Assembly: GCF_901212655.1 (NCBI RefSeq)
Contig: NZ_CAAKON010000041.1
Coordinates: 73,956 to 137,955 of the forward strand
Length of the DNA: 64,000 nucleotides
Direction: 5' to 3'
Source of the DNA: Olsenella uli
GTDB taxonomy: Bacteria > Actinomycetota > Coriobacteriia > Coriobacteriales > Atopobiaceae
Each line of letters opens with the position of its first letter. The stretch's first letter is position 1. A program made the position numbers and the translations under genes. Shown here piece after piece: positions 1 through 9,154 of the stretch. Under the pieces are notes generated by a model, which was given only the letters and a program-made list of their open reading frames with translations, was not told the DNA's origin and did no database searches.

Positions 1-332
1 TCAAGATCATGGCCAAGGACCTGGGCATTCCTGTCATCGCGCTGTCGCAGCTCTCGCGTAAGAACGAGGACAGAACCGGACACCGCGGCAAGCGCCCGCA
101 GCTTTCCGACTTGCGTGAGTCTGGCTCCATCGAGCAAGACGCCGACATCGTTATCCTGCTCGACCGCTCCATGACGGAGGAGGAGGGCGAGCGCGAGGAC
201 CGTCCGGACTACGGCGTGACGCAGTTTGTCGTGGCCAAGAACCGTTCTGGCCCCTTGGGCATCATCGACATGGCGTTCTTTGCGGAGAAGACCAAATTCA
301 TGGAGGTCGACACGCACCACGACGACGAATAG
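1..332 (+). CDS. dnaB: Replicative DNA helicase DnaB, C-terminal part (5' truncated by window edge)
   Basis: The reading frame is open from base 3 and ends at the TAG at 330-332, so only about the last 110 residues are present. They carry the RecA-fold end of a DnaB hexameric replicative helicase: the segment ALSQLSR, the arginine-rich [12 protein letters not shown] stretch, the strand VILLDR, and the AKNRSGPLG motif that follows it in this family. DnaB unwinds the replication fork. It lies directly upstream of purA, a common neighbour pair in Gram-positive bacteria. The identification rests on these C-terminal motifs alone; the N-terminal domain and Walker A lie outside the window. Confidence 0.93.
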   Translation, partial: KIMAKDLGIPVIALSQLSRKNEDRTGHRGKRPQLSDLRESGSIEQDADIVILLDRSMTEEEGEREDRPDYGVTQFVVAKNRSGPLGIIDMAFFAEKTKFMEVDTHHDDE

Positions 333-671
333 CGCCAGACTGCTCTCTCCGGTCAGCCCGGGGCATTCCATACGTTCGGGTCACTTGCTGCGCAAGTCCC
401 TTAACCCTCGCGTACGGAACGTCCCGGGCTGACCTGCGTTAACTCGCTTTCGCTGCTCGTCGTCGTGCTGGCGGGGTCGGGAGCTTGTTAGGGGGAAGAC
501 TACGAAACCCCCAGAATGACGTGGGCTGTGTGCCATGCCTGCTGCCGTATACTTTACGAGTTGCATGGGTGGCGCTACGTTGCCCTGCGAGCGGGTGCGG
601 ATCGCCCGCACTGCACGGGCGGCGCTCGCTGCTCGGCATCGATGTTTGAGCCGCAAGAGAGGGAGATCTTC
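333..671. other. Intergenic region dnaB-purA with large inverted repeat
   Basis: No gene is supported here. The purA reading frame is open back to 516, but the extension has no Shine-Dalgarno and no family similarity. The stretch holds an 82-base inverted repeat (352-433), annotated separately, and a TATACT -10-like box at 548-553 without a recognisable -35. Transcription from that box would give a purA leader of about 115 bases. Confidence 0.6.
352..433. repeat. Imperfect 23-bp inverted repeat with internal hairpin
   Basis: Arms at 352-374 and 411-433 pair over 20 of 23 positions; two of the three differences would still be G-U pairs in RNA. The first 11 bases, GTCAGCCCGGG, are perfect. Inside lies a second perfect hairpin, ACTTGC-TGC-GCAAGT at 384-398. 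There is no T-run after it, so it is not a standard intrinsic terminator. It could be a dnaB 3' processing structure or a repetitive extragenic palindrome. No second copy was noticed in this window. Confidence 0.7.
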
Positions 672-1958
672 ATGCCGGCTACTGTACTGGTGGGAACCCA
701 GTGGGGCGACGAGGGCAAGGGTAAGATTACCGACCTCGTCTCCGGTGATTTCGATTGCGTCTGCCGTTACCAGGGCGGCGCCAACGCCGGTCACACCGTC
801 ATCGCTAACGGACACAAGCTCGCCCTGCGCCAGATTCCTTCCGGCATCATGCACGAGGATGAGCTGGCCGTCATCGGCAACGGCTGCATCGTGGACCCCG
901 AGGTCGTCATCGGCGAGCTCGACACGCTGCAGGGCCAGGGCATCTCCTGCAAGGGCCTCCGCATCTCCGGCAACGCCCACATCGTGATGCCGTACCACAA
1001 GGTGCTCGACGGCGCCCACGAGCAGAAGCTCGGCAAGAACCTCATCGGCACCACCAAGCGCGGTATCGGTCCCTGCTACATGGACAAGATGAACCGCACC
1101 GGCCTGCGCATGCAGGACATGTTGGACGATGACACGTTCCGCGAGAAGCTCGAGTCGGCCCTCGCCTACACCAACCCCATCCTCGAGAAGGTCTACGAGC
1201 TGCCGACCTACACCGTCGACCAGATCTGCGAGACCTATCTCCCGTACGCCGAGCGCCTGCGTCCCTACATCGTAGAGAGCTCCAAGCTCCTGAACGAGAT
1301 GCTCGCTGATGGCAAGGACATCCTCTTCGAGGGCGCCCAGGCCACGCTGCTCGACATCGACCACGGCACCTACCCGTTCGTGACCTCGTCCAACTGCACC
1401 GCCGGCGGCGCTGTGACGGGTTCGGGCGTTGGCCCCACCAACATCAACCGCGTCCTGGGCATTGTGAAGGCCTACATGACGCGCGTGGGCTCCGGCCCGT
1501 TCCCCACGGAGCTCTCCGAGGAGGAGGGTGTGGGCAAGTTCCTGCTGGACAAGGGCCACGAGTACGGCGTGGTCACCGGTCGTCAGCGTCGCTGCGGCTG
1601 GTATGACGCCGTGATCGTCAACTACTCCGCCCGCATCAACGGCCTCACGGACATCGCGCTCACCAAGCTCGATGTCCTCGGCGGCCTTGACACCATCAAG
1701 GTTTGCACCGCCTACGAGTGCGACGGCGTTGAGTACACCACCGTGCCCGAGCACCAGAGCATCTTCCGCTCGGCCAAGCCGGTCTACACCGAGGTCCCCG
1801 GCTGGAAGGAAGACATCTCCGGCTGCAAGACCTTCGACGAGCTGCCGCAGGCCGCCAAGGACTACATCGAGCTCATCGAGAAGCTCAGTGGCGTGCGCGT
1901 GTCGCTCGTTGCCGTTGGCCCGGACCGCAATCAGACCATCAATCGCTTCTGGAACTAG
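672..1958 (+). CDS. purA: Adenylosuccinate synthetase
   Basis: Joins IMP and aspartate using GTP to form adenylosuccinate, the first committed step to AMP, in the cytoplasm. The 428-residue product has the usual family length. The N-terminus shows the GTP-binding signature GTQWGDEGKGK (residues 8-18, catalytic Asp13) and NAGHTV with the catalytic histidine. Further on are GTTKRGIGP, the IMP-site segment around LFEGAQATLLDIDHGTYPFVTSS, and RVGSGPFPTEL. ATG at 672 is chosen because a GGGAGA Shine-Dalgarno sits just before it and the protein begins like the family; longer in-frame starts add unrelated residues. It is followed by a terminator hairpin. Confidence 0.97.
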   Translation: MPATVLVGTQWGDEGKGKITDLVSGDFDCVCRYQGGANAGHTVIANGHKLALRQIPSGIMHEDELAVIGNGCIVDPEVVIGELDTLQGQGISCKGLRISGNAHIVMPYHKVLDGAHEQKLGKNLIGTTKRGIGPCYMDKMNRTGLRMQDMLDDDTFREKLESALAYTNPILEKVYELPTYTVDQICETYLPYAERLRPYIVESSKLLNEMLADGKDILFEGAQATLLDIDHGTYPFVTSSNCTAGGAVTGSGVGPTNINRVLGIVKAYMTRVGSGPFPTELSEEEGVGKFLLDKGHEYGVVTGRQRRCGWYDAVIVNYSARINGLTDIALTKLDVLGGLDTIKVCTAYECDGVEYTTVPEHQSIFRSAKPVYTEVPGWKEDISGCKTFDELPQAAKDYIELIEKLSGVRVSLVAVGPDRNQTINRFWN

Positions 1959-1968
1959 CGACGTCCAT

Positions 1969-1999
1969 GACGGGCCCGGCGTGAGCTGGGCCCGCTTTT
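1969..1999 (+). terminator. purA intrinsic terminator
   Basis: The stem CGGGCCC...GGGCCCG (7 bp, 10-base loop) is followed by CTTTTG, eleven bases after the purA stop. It would separate purA from the downstream degV gene, whose Shine-Dalgarno begins at 2003. Confidence 0.65.
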
Positions 2000-2014
2000 G
2001 TTGGGGGAGGCATC

Positions 2015-2884
2015 TTGCAGCACGATTTTGAGATTCTGGCCGACAGCACCTGCGACCTGTCGCTCGAAGAACTTGCGAGCCTGGGCGTCGAGATGGTGCC
2101 GCTCCAGGTCTTTGTTGGCAACAGCAGCTATCAGGACATGATCGAGATTACGTCCGAGCAGTTCTATGACAAGATGGCAGCCTCCAAGGAGCTGCCGCAC
2201 AGCTCGCAGCCCTCGCCCACCAGCTTCGTGGCCGCCTACACCAAGATGGCCGAGGCCGGAGCCAAGCAGATTCTCTCCATCCACATCGCCTCCGCGCTCT
2301 CTGGCACGACCAACTCGGCCCGGCTTGCCGCCGCGGACTCCCCCGTGCCCGTGCGCGTGTGGGACAGCCGCACCGCCACGATGACGCATGGCATGCTGGT
2401 CAAGGAGGCCTGCCGCATGCGCGATGCGGGGGAGACGCTCGAGGCCACGCTTGATCACCTCGAGAAGCTCCGCGAGCAGGAGCTGCTCATCTTTGTGCCC
2501 GACACGCTGGAGAACATTGTCAAGAACGGGCGTTGCTCCCGTGCGAAGGGCCTCATGAGCTCACTGCTCAACATCAAGGCCGTGCTGGCCGTGGGCGATG
2601 ACGGCACGCTTTCGCCGGTGGGCAAGGGCCGCGGCACGCAGCGCGCCCTCGAGGCGATGGCCAAGCTCGTCGAGGACAAGTACGGCAAGGGCGCCAAGCT
2701 CACCGCCACGCTCCTGACGGTCCGCAACCAGAAGGGCTGCGACGAGATGGTCGAGATCCTGCGCAAGCGCGGCTTCGACCTCGACATCGTGGCCACCTAC
2801 AATGCCGGCCCGGTCATCGCCACGCACACGGGTGCCGGGCTCATCGGCTTTGGCTGCGTTCCCACCGACGCGCTCTATACGTAG
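2015..2884 (+). CDS. DegV-family fatty-acid-binding protein
   Basis: A 289-residue DegV-family protein. Known members bind a fatty acid in a deep pocket between two alpha/beta domains, and some (FakB) present it to the kinase FakA for phospholipid synthesis. The N-terminus has the typical ILADSTCDL start, with Ser/Thr at the site that holds the carboxylate. [23 protein letters not shown] and the [13 protein letters not shown] segment follow as in the family. The start is TTG at 2015, supported by a strong GGGGGAGG four bases upstream; no better ATG exists nearby. No fakA gene is seen in the window, so the partner kinase is not linked here. Confidence 0.9.
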   Translation: MQHDFEILADSTCDLSLEELASLGVEMVPLQVFVGNSSYQDMIEITSEQFYDKMAASKELPHSSQPSPTSFVAAYTKMAEAGAKQILSIHIASALSGTTNSARLAAADSPVPVRVWDSRTATMTHGMLVKEACRMRDAGETLEATLDHLEKLREQELLIFVPDTLENIVKNGRCSRAKGLMSSLLNIKAVLAVGDDGTLSPVGKGRGTQRALEAMAKLVEDKYGKGAKLTATLLTVRNQKGCDEMVEILRKRGFDLDIVATYNAGPVIATHTGAGLIGFGCVPTDALYT

Positions 2885-2917
2885 GCCGGAGGACTTGCGT
2901 GTGGGCTGACCAGGCTT

Positions 2918-2997
2918 GGGTCCCGCGGAGAAGGGCGGAGTTCCGAGGTGGCCTGGCTGTGCCCCTGCCGGCGGGGCTCCCTGCAAGCGGGAACCCA
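2918..2997 (+). other. Structured purD leader
   Basis: Bases TGGGTCCCGC near 2918-2930 can pair with GCGGGAACCCA near 2986-2997, closing an 80-base domain that contains further GC-rich hairpins. It ends about 45 bases before the purD start. I could not match it to a known purine, ZTP or PRPP riboswitch consensus. Confidence 0.35.
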
Positions 2998-3041
2998 CGA
3001 CTGTTGTTTCACGAGCAACTTCAACGGATAGGAGATTCACC

Positions 3042-4346
3042 ATGAGCACTGCCGAGAAGGTCGACATTCTCCTGCTAGGCGCCGGTGGTCGCGAGCATGC
3101 GATGCTCCGCAAGCTGGCCGAGAGCCCGCGCGCGGGCAAGCTCTGGGCCGCACCGGGCAACGGCGGCATCCTCGCCGAGGCCGAGCTGGCCGAGGGCCTT
3201 GACCAGAATGACCCGGCCGCCGTGGCTGAGTTTGCCAAGACGCACGGCATCGGGCTCGTGGTGATTGGCCCAGAGGCCCCGCTCGTGGCTGGCGTGGGCG
3301 ACGCGGTTCGTGCCGCGGGCATCGCGTGCTTTGGCCCGAGTGGCGATGCTGCCCAGATGGAGGGCTCCAAGCTCTTTGCCAAGCAGGTCATGGAGCGTGC
3401 GGGCGTTCCCACGGCTCGCTACAAGAGCTTCACCGAGCAGGGTCCCGCCGAGGATTACGTGTGCGAGCTCGCTGGCCCGTGCGTGGTGAAGGCCGACGGC
3501 CTCGCTGCGGGCAAGGGCGTCATTGTGGCGCAGACCACCGACGAGGCCCTCGCCGGCGTGCGCGAGTGCTTCGCCGGCCAGTTTGGCGCTGCGGGCAACA
3601 CCGTGGTGGTTGAGGAGATGCTCAAGGGCCCCGAGTGCTCGCTGCTGGCTCTCACGGACGGCAAGACCGTGATTCCGCTCGCGAGCTCGCAGGATCACAA
3701 GCGCGCCCTCGAGGGCGACCTTGGCCCCAACACGGGTGGCATGGGCGTCTACTCGCCGGTGCCTTTCGTGACGCCCGAGGAGCACGAGGCCATGGTCGAG
3801 GTTGAGCGCAAGGTCGTGGCGCAGCTCGCGGCTGACGGCATCACCTACTCCGGCTGCCTCTACGGCGGCTTCATGCTCACCAAGGACGGCCCCAAGGTGC
3901 TCGAGTTCAACGCGCGCTTTGGCGACCCGGAGACCCAGGTGGTGCTCCCCCGCATGAAGGCCGACCTCGTGGACGTGTTCATGCGTTGCGACAACGGTAC
4001 GCTCGACGGCGCGGACGTGAGCTGGGACGACGACTGGGCCGTTTCCGTGGTGCTCACGAGCGCGGGCTACCCCGGCTCCTACGAGAAGGGCAAGGAGGTC
4101 ACCGGCATCGAGGAGGCCGAGAAGCTCGAGGGCGTCACGGTTTACCACGCCGGCACCGCCATGGTGGACGGCAAGCTCGTAACCAACGGTGGTCGCGTGC
4201 TCAACGTGACAGCCGTAGCCGGCAGCTTCGAGGGCGCACGCGAGCAGGCCTACAAGGCGTGCGAGCTTATCGACTTTGAGGGTAAGACGCTCCGTCACGA
4301 CATCGGTGCCCGCGCCCTTCGCGGCCGCTCCGCCTGGGAGCTCTAG
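3042..4346 (+). CDS. purD: Phosphoribosylamine-glycine ligase (GAR synthetase)
   Basis: Catalyses ATP-dependent joining of glycine to phosphoribosylamine, step 2 of purine synthesis. The 434-residue ATP-grasp protein starts with the PurD N-domain motif [11 protein letters not shown], followed by [16 protein letters not shown] and [14 protein letters not shown]. The ATP-grasp core shows [13 protein letters not shown] and the metal-ligand region [14 protein letters not shown]. The protein has normal length. ATG at 3042 follows a GGATAGGAG ribosome-binding site; the frame is open upstream to 2916 but that part runs through the structured leader and is not family-like. Other pur genes lie 8-14 kb downstream, not in one transcript with this one. 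Confidence 0.96.
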   Translation: MSTAEKVDILLLGAGGREHAMLRKLAESPRAGKLWAAPGNGGILAEAELAEGLDQNDPAAVAEFAKTHGIGLVVIGPEAPLVAGVGDAVRAAGIACFGPSGDAAQMEGSKLFAKQVMERAGVPTARYKSFTEQGPAEDYVCELAGPCVVKADGLAAGKGVIVAQTTDEALAGVRECFAGQFGAAGNTVVVEEMLKGPECSLLALTDGKTVIPLASSQDHKRALEGDLGPNTGGMGVYSPVPFVTPEEHEAMVEVERKVVAQLAADGITYSGCLYGGFMLTKDGPKVLEFNARFGDPETQVVLPRMKADLVDVFMRCDNGTLDGADVSWDDDWAVSVVLTSAGYPGSYEKGKEVTGIEEAEKLEGVTVYHAGTAMVDGKLVTNGGRVLNVTAVAGSFEGAREQAYKACELIDFEGKTLRHDIGARALRGRSAWEL

Positions 4347-4680
4347 CCTGTCAGTGGGGACGGGTTCTTCTGCGACTTTCCTGGTAGTTCGGGAGGTGCG
4401 GAATCAGTTTCCAGCCAAAATGTGAGTTGAGGCGTTCTTGAGAGAGGGGCGTATTTCATCCTGGGGGACGCTCCTGCCTTCGGGAGGGCGCGCCGCGGGC
4501 CTCTAAAAGGCCTGCGGCTCGAAGCTCGAGGAGAGTGGAGCCCAACCTTGAGAAGGGATGCGGGCCAAAGCTCGATGCGGGCGAGAGCAAACCTCGATGG
4601 GATCGCATTCCCAACCTCACGCCAATCGCGAGTGGTCCGCGGGCGCTAGCCGGCGGACCACCTGTATATAGGGGGTAACC
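4347..4680. other. Intergenic region purD-Nudix with several hairpins
   Basis: No ORF is credible in these 334 bases. The sequence is hairpin-rich: GCCGCGGGCCT pairs with AGGCCTGCGGC (4492-4518, one wobble), and a 9-bp perfect stem at 4632-4661 sits next to the Nudix ribosome-binding site. A diffuse repeat of AAGCTCGA-like words occurs around 4521-4600. Confidence 0.5.
4632..4661 (+). promoter_or_regulatory. Hairpin just upstream of the Nudix gene start
   Basis: GTGGTCCGC (4632-4640) pairs perfectly with GCGGACCAC (4653-4661); the loop itself contains GGC-GCTA-GCC, extending the helix. It ends 19 bases before the ATG, immediately before the GGGGG ribosome-binding site, and is not followed by a T-run. 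It may be a translational control element or the end of an upstream transcript. Confidence 0.45.
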
Positions 4681-5514
4681 ATGAGTGAAGAGGCTAAGGA
4701 CAGCAAGGACATCACGGAGGCGGCCGAGCGGGGGGCGTCACGCGCCGACGGCAATCATGTCGACGTCTCCCCCGCAGCCGAGCGAGGCGCCGGCGTGGCC
4801 GAGCCTGACACCACCGCGGCAGACGTGCTCGATGCGGCCGAGGCATTCACCTACGACGGCGACCGCTCCACGCACGACCACGCGAGCGGCGAGCCCCAGC
4901 GCCGCGACTTCGTCCGCGGAGACGATGACCCGCGTGATGCCGCCCTCGCAGAGCACCCGCTGACCGAGGAGACTGCCTGGACCGGCCGCATCTTCTCCGT
5001 GAGCCGCCTGCACGTGAAGCTCCCCGACGGCCGTGAGGCCATTCGCGACGTGGTGCGCCATCCGGGCGCCGTTGCCATCGTGGCCCTCACCGATGACGGT
5101 CGCATCTGCCTCGTGCGCCAGTACCGCACGGCCCTTGGCCGCGTGACGGTTGAGATTCCCGCCGGCAAGCTCGACCCGGGCGAGGACCCGCTGCATTGCG
5201 CGCATCGTGAGCTGGAGGAGGAGACCGGCCTCACCGCTCGCAAGATGGCCTACCTCACGAGCATCGCCAGCTCCGTTGGGTTCAGCGACGAGATTATCCA
5301 CATCTACATGGCAACGGGCCTGGAGTCCACGCGCTCCAACCCGGATGCTGACGAGTTCATCAACGTGGACCTCGTGGAGCTGCCGCAGCTCATCGACGCC
5401 GTGCTCGACGGGCGCGTGGAAGATGCGAAGACCGTCGTGGGCGCTCTTGCCTGCGACGCCGTGGCGCATCGTCTCAATCCGCTTGTAGACGGTGCCGAGT
5501 CTCCCCTCACATAG
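4681..5514 (+). CDS. Nudix hydrolase, ADP-ribose pyrophosphatase type, with acidic N-terminal extension
   Basis: A 277-residue Nudix protein. The Nudix box is complete: G-x5-E-x7-RELEEETGL at about residues 162-184, beginning GKLDPGED. Upstream residues (HPGAVAIVAL, VRQYR) and the E-x-P-A-G-K-L entry match ADP-ribose pyrophosphatases, which cleave ADP-ribose to AMP and ribose 5-phosphate. The first roughly 95 residues are Glu/Asp/Ala-rich, low in complexity and absent from typical 170-200-residue relatives; they are probably disordered. ATG at 4681 is preceded by GGGGG. Later in-frame starts would remove the extension, so its translation is likely but unproven. Substrate assignment is inference. 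Confidence 0.88.
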   Translation: MSEEAKDSKDITEAAERGASRADGNHVDVSPAAERGAGVAEPDTTAADVLDAAEAFTYDGDRSTHDHASGEPQRRDFVRGDDDPRDAALAEHPLTEETAWTGRIFSVSRLHVKLPDGREAIRDVVRHPGAVAIVALTDDGRICLVRQYRTALGRVTVEIPAGKLDPGEDPLHCAHRELEEETGLTARKMAYLTSIASSVGFSDEIIHIYMATGLESTRSNPDADEFINVDLVELPQLIDAVLDGRVEDAKTVVGALACDAVAHRLNPLVDGAESPLT

Positions 5515-5720
5515 AGTCTGGCCAGCGCAAACCATCGACTGGCGCCGGCCTTTCCCGACGATGCCATCCGGCGCTGCCGCAGCCTGGCTGTGCCGTTCGC
5601 GTCGCCGCCCTTGCCCGATGAAACTGTCTGGTGTGCCTCGTTGCTCGCCAACGATCTTTCTATCCGGCCGGTCAAGAGCGGAGCCCCCGCCCAGCCACTG
5701 AACCAAGAAGGAGCTAGTTA

Positions 5721-7493
5721 GTGTCCAGCAATACCCGCGGCACGTCCGAGCCGCACAAGAACGGCCACCTCTATCGTGTGTTTCTCTCGTACTACCACGC
5801 CCAGTGGCACCTGTTTGCCATCGACTCTGTGGCTGCCCTCGTGATGACGGCCGTCGACCTGGCGTTTCCCATCATCCTGCGAGCGCTTACGGGTGGGCTC
5901 TTCACCGAGGGCCCGGCGGCGATTCTCGCCCAGCTCTGGGTCATCGCGGCTGGCCTCGTGGTCATGTATGCCGTGCGCTACGCGTGCCGCTACTTCGTTG
6001 GCTACTGGGGTCACGTCATGGGCGCGCGCATGGAGAGCCGCATGCGCCAGGATCTCTTTGACCAGTACGAGCGCTTCAGCTTCTCGTACTTCGACCGCCA
6101 CAACACCGGCGACCTCATGAGTCGCGTGGTCTCCGACCTCTTTGACATCTGCGAGGCGGCGCACCATGGCCCCGAGTATGCCATCATCTGCGGCGTCAAG
6201 ATTGCGGGTTCGTTTGCCATCCTCGCCACGATCAACTGGAAGCTATCGCTGGCACTTGCTGTCATCACGGCCGTGCTGTGGCTCTACAATGCCCGCGCCA
6301 ACCAGCGCATGCGCGCCGTGTTCATGGAGAACCGCACGCGCATTGCGGGCATCAACTCGCAGCTGGAGGACTCGCTTGGTGGCGTGCGCGTGGTGAAGAG
6401 CTTTGCCAACGAGGAGGTCGAAAAGCGCAAGTTCGCCCACAGCAACGAGGCCTATCTGGAAAGCAAGGCCAAGATGTACCACGTCATGGGCAGCTACCAG
6501 GCCATGATTGCCGCGCTGATGGGTCTGCTGTTCACGGTGGTCGTCGTCTACGGCGGCTACCTTATCGCACAGGGCGAGATGATTCCGGCAGACCTCGCCA
6601 CCTACGCCCTTTACATCACCACGTTTACGGCGGCGATCGAGCAGCTTCTCAACTTCACCGAGACGTTCCAGAAGGCCGAGGCGGGCTTCCGCCGCTTCGA
6701 CGAGATTCTCGCCACCAAGCCGGACGTGCTCGACGCACCTGACGCGCCCGCATTGCAGGTTACCGAGGGACACGTGGTCTATGACGGCGTGCGCTTCTCC
6801 TACGACGGCGAGCATGACGTGATTTGCGGGCTCAACCTTGACATCAAGCCGGGCGAGACCATCGCGCTTGTTGGCCCTAGTGGCGGCGGCAAGTCCACTA
6901 CCTGCAGCTTGCTGCCGCGCTTCTACGATGTGGCCGAAGGCTCCATTAGCATCGACGGTCAAGACGTGCGCGACGTGACGCAGCAGAGCCTGCGCGAGGC
7001 GATTGGCCTCGTGCAGCAGGACGTCTATCTGTTTGATGGGACGATTGGCGAGAACATTGCGTATGGGTGCCCGGATGCCACGTTCGAGGAAGTGGTCGAG
7101 GCGGCGCGGAATGCCAACATCGACAAGTTCATCGAGAGCCTGCCCGAGGGCTACGAGACCGAGGTGGGCGAGCGTGGCGCCCGTTTGTCTGGTGGCCAGA
7201 AGCAGCGCATTGCGATTGCGCGCGTGTTTTTGAAGGACCCGAAGATCCTGGTGCTGGACGAGGCGACGAGCGCGCTTGACAACGAGAGCGAGCATGCGGT
7301 GCAGGAGTCGCTCGCGCGCCTGGCTCACGGGCGCACCACGCTCGTGATCGCGCACAGGCTCTCGACTATCAAGGACGCCGACGAGATTGTGACCATCGAG
7401 GGCGGCAAGGCCGTGGAGCGCGGCACCCACGACGAGCTGTTGGCGCTTGGCGGCACGTATGCCACGTACTACCGCATGCAGTTTGGCGGCTAG
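5721..7493 (+). CDS. ABC exporter (fused transmembrane and ATPase domains)
   Basis: A 590-residue half-transporter of the MsbA/LmrA type that should act as a homodimer in the membrane. Residues from about 20 to 320 form six membrane helices (type IV exporter fold). The ATPase domain shows Walker A GPSGGGKST at about 386-394, a Q-loop in LVQQDVYLFDGTI, the signature LSGGQKQR near 489, Walker B ILVLDEATSALD near 508, and an H-loop in VIAHRLSTI. GTG at 5721 is the start, supported by AAGAAGGAG upstream. It stands alone with no partner ABC gene. The substrate (lipid, drug or peptide) cannot be read from the sequence. Confidence 0.93.
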   Translation: MSSNTRGTSEPHKNGHLYRVFLSYYHAQWHLFAIDSVAALVMTAVDLAFPIILRALTGGLFTEGPAAILAQLWVIAAGLVVMYAVRYACRYFVGYWGHVMGARMESRMRQDLFDQYERFSFSYFDRHNTGDLMSRVVSDLFDICEAAHHGPEYAIICGVKIAGSFAILATINWKLSLALAVITAVLWLYNARANQRMRAVFMENRTRIAGINSQLEDSLGGVRVVKSFANEEVEKRKFAHSNEAYLESKAKMYHVMGSYQAMIAALMGLLFTVVVVYGGYLIAQGEMIPADLATYALYITTFTAAIEQLLNFTETFQKAEAGFRRFDEILATKPDVLDAPDAPALQVTEGHVVYDGVRFSYDGEHDVICGLNLDIKPGETIALVGPSGGGKSTTCSLLPRFYDVAEGSISIDGQDVRDVTQQSLREAIGLVQQDVYLFDGTIGENIAYGCPDATFEEVVEAARNANIDKFIESLPEGYETEVGERGARLSGGQKQRIAIARVFLKDPKILVLDEATSALDNESEHAVQESLARLAHGRTTLVIAHRLSTIKDADEIVTIEGGKAVERGTHDELLALGGTYATYYRMQFGG

Positions 7494-7944
7494 CGGCTGC
7501 GCTGCGAGAGGATTGTTCGATGAATGGTGTGCCAGTGCTGCGGTCGGGGCGCTCATTGGGGTGCCTCGGCCTTCTTGAGGGGTAGTTGCAAACTCGAATT
7601 GGACAGACTCTGTCGTTTGGTCTGCGTACGGCTGACACGTGTGCGCAGGCGGTGCCAAGCTCTATGTAAACTGGACGATAAGCACCGAGATATGTGAGCT
7701 GAGGGATGCTTACCCCAGTGAGCTGCCTATACTAATGCAGCTAGCTGTTCGAAGGGGCGCACCGGGGACGTGCGGCACGGTGCATCGAGACGCATGGTGG
7801 CAGCGCGGAGCGGTGCGTCGAGACGCACCGCAGCTGCGCAACGAGACACATGGCGCGCCCGCCATTGCTACACGCACGATTTGCGCGGATATCCGCCCGC
7901 GCACCCGCCTACCTGCGGGATGACCCGAAAGGCTGAAGGAACAC
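7494..7944. other. Intergenic region with short palindromic repeats
   Basis: These 451 bases have no convincing gene; a 94-residue frame at 7639-7923 has poor codon bias and no Shine-Dalgarno. A TATACT box lies at 7728-7733. Downstream are three related 18-19-base units centred on CGAGACRCAY at 7779-7797, 7812-7829 and 7835-7853; the middle one is a perfect 8-bp palindrome. They fall inside the predicted leader of the next gene. Confidence 0.5.
7779..7853 (+). repeat. Three imperfect repeats of a CGAGACGCA-containing unit
   Basis: Unit 1 at 7779-7797, unit 2 (GGTGCGTCGAGACGCACC, a perfect palindrome) at 7812-7829 and unit 3 at 7835-7853 share the core CGAGACRCAY. Units 1 and 2 start 33 bases apart. 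They could be protein-binding sites or alternating hairpins in the leader RNA of the downstream membrane protein. Confidence 0.5.
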
Positions 7945-8865
7945 ATGGCCAAGAAGGACAAGCAGAGGACCGCCCCAACCCCCGATGAGGTCGAGGCCAT
8001 ATTCTCCGACGTCGACGAGACCGGCCACACCAACGCCTCAAAGGCTCGCAAGGAGCGCCGCCGCCGTAAGGCCAAGAAGGCCGCGGTGGACGTGGACCCG
8101 CTGTCGGGCGACGATCCGTCTGGCTCCAACGTCAGCAAGATCATCACCAAGACGGCCGTGAGCTTCGTGGTCATCCTTTTGCTCGTGGTGGTTCTCTCGC
8201 AGGTTGCATGCGGTATCGTGCGTCGCGCGGGTACCGCCCAGCTTGCTAAGGACGTCGACGTCAAGAGCGTGGCCTCCGCGCTCAAGAACGGCGTTGAGTG
8301 GGGCAACGGCTTCACCCAGTTCCCCGAGGACTTCTCCGTTCAGGAGGCCGACGAGAGCACGGGTCACATCGAGGTCACCGTTGTGGACACGGCGAGCAAG
8401 AACGAGATGGAGTGCCTCTCCGGCTCGCAGATTCAGGCCGCGGCGCTTTCGGTCAACGCCCTGCTGAACCCGAATATCAACCAGGTTGTCTACCATGTGA
8501 ACGTGCATGTGGGCGACGACGGCAAGTTCCAGCAGTCTTCGCTCTTTGGCTTCCTCAAGCCCACAGGCAACATCAAGCAGTTCGCCACCTTCGTGTGGAC
8601 CAAGAGCACCACGGCCGACGGAGGCTTCAACTTCACATGCATGATCACCGGCCTTGACGCGACGTCTGCCGAGAACCTGCGCGACAAGCTCACGGTTCAG
8701 AACAACATCCTGGACGTGATCATGCCGGGCGCAAGCACGGGTGAGGCTGAGACGGATGAGGCCGCGACCACCGAGTCGCTCTCTGCGGCTGACGCGGCTA
8801 CGGCCCAGGCCGAGGTTGCCGCTGCGACCGCCGGCGACGCCGCGACGGAGCAGGCGGGCAAGTAG
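7945..8865 (+). CDS. Single-pass membrane protein of unknown function
   Basis: I do not recognise this 306-residue protein. Residues 1-68 are charged, with a basic run (ERRRRKAKK, 38-46) predicted to face the cytoplasm. One membrane helix spans about 69-89 (SFVVILLLVVVLSQ). An extracellular domain of about 170 residues follows, with strand-rich segments such as VVYHVNVHVGDDG and a loose duplication around FTQFPEDFSV and NQVVYHVNV. The tail from about 265 is Ala/Thr/Glu-rich and disordered. ATG at 7945 has AAGGAA upstream. It is monocistronic: leader repeats precede it and a terminator follows at 8922. Confidence 0.75.
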   Translation: MAKKDKQRTAPTPDEVEAIFSDVDETGHTNASKARKERRRRKAKKAAVDVDPLSGDDPSGSNVSKIITKTAVSFVVILLLVVVLSQVACGIVRRAGTAQLAKDVDVKSVASALKNGVEWGNGFTQFPEDFSVQEADESTGHIEVTVVDTASKNEMECLSGSQIQAAALSVNALLNPNINQVVYHVNVHVGDDGKFQQSSLFGFLKPTGNIKQFATFVWTKSTTADGGFNFTCMITGLDATSAENLRDKLTVQNNILDVIMPGASTGEAETDEAATTESLSAADAATAQAEVAAATAGDAATEQAGK

Positions 8866-8921
8866 GCAAGTGTCGCCGTCGGGCGCCGGGCCTGGAAGCC
8901 TTCGTGACATAACGCGCGCCG

Positions 8922-8963
8922 GGCGCCGTATCGGGAGATGGTTCCTGGTGCGGCGCCTTTTTA
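8922..8963 (+). terminator. Intrinsic terminator
   Basis: GGCGCCGTATC pairs with GGTGCGGCGCC (9 Watson-Crick and 2 wobble pairs) and is followed by TTTTTAT. It ends the membrane protein transcript and shields it from the insertion sequence that begins about 150 bases later. Confidence 0.8.
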
Positions 8964-9154
8964 TATGCGGCGAGCGCTAGATGGCGCGGCTGCCACCACA
9001 ATGTCTGTGCGGCGTAACTCCAGCAATTGAAGGCGAGCGCTTTGGGAGTTGAAGAAGACAAGCTGAGGTGTGCAAGCGTGCGAAAGCGTTAGGACCAGGG
9101 CTTGGAGAGGGTATAGTTTTCTGGACACCAAGTTAAGGGTGAGAGGTGTTCGGA

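Noticed and set aside
516-671. Upstream extension of purA to 516
   Set aside because: No ribosome-binding site, and the added residues are not like PurA; the ATG at 672 has a good site and the family N-terminus.
3009-3041. Longer purD start at 2916
   Set aside because: The extension runs through a structured leader and ends before a clear ribosome-binding site and ATG.
7639-7923. 94-codon ORF upstream of the membrane protein gene
   Set aside because: No ribosome-binding site, unusual composition and overlap with palindromic repeats; probably a leader region.
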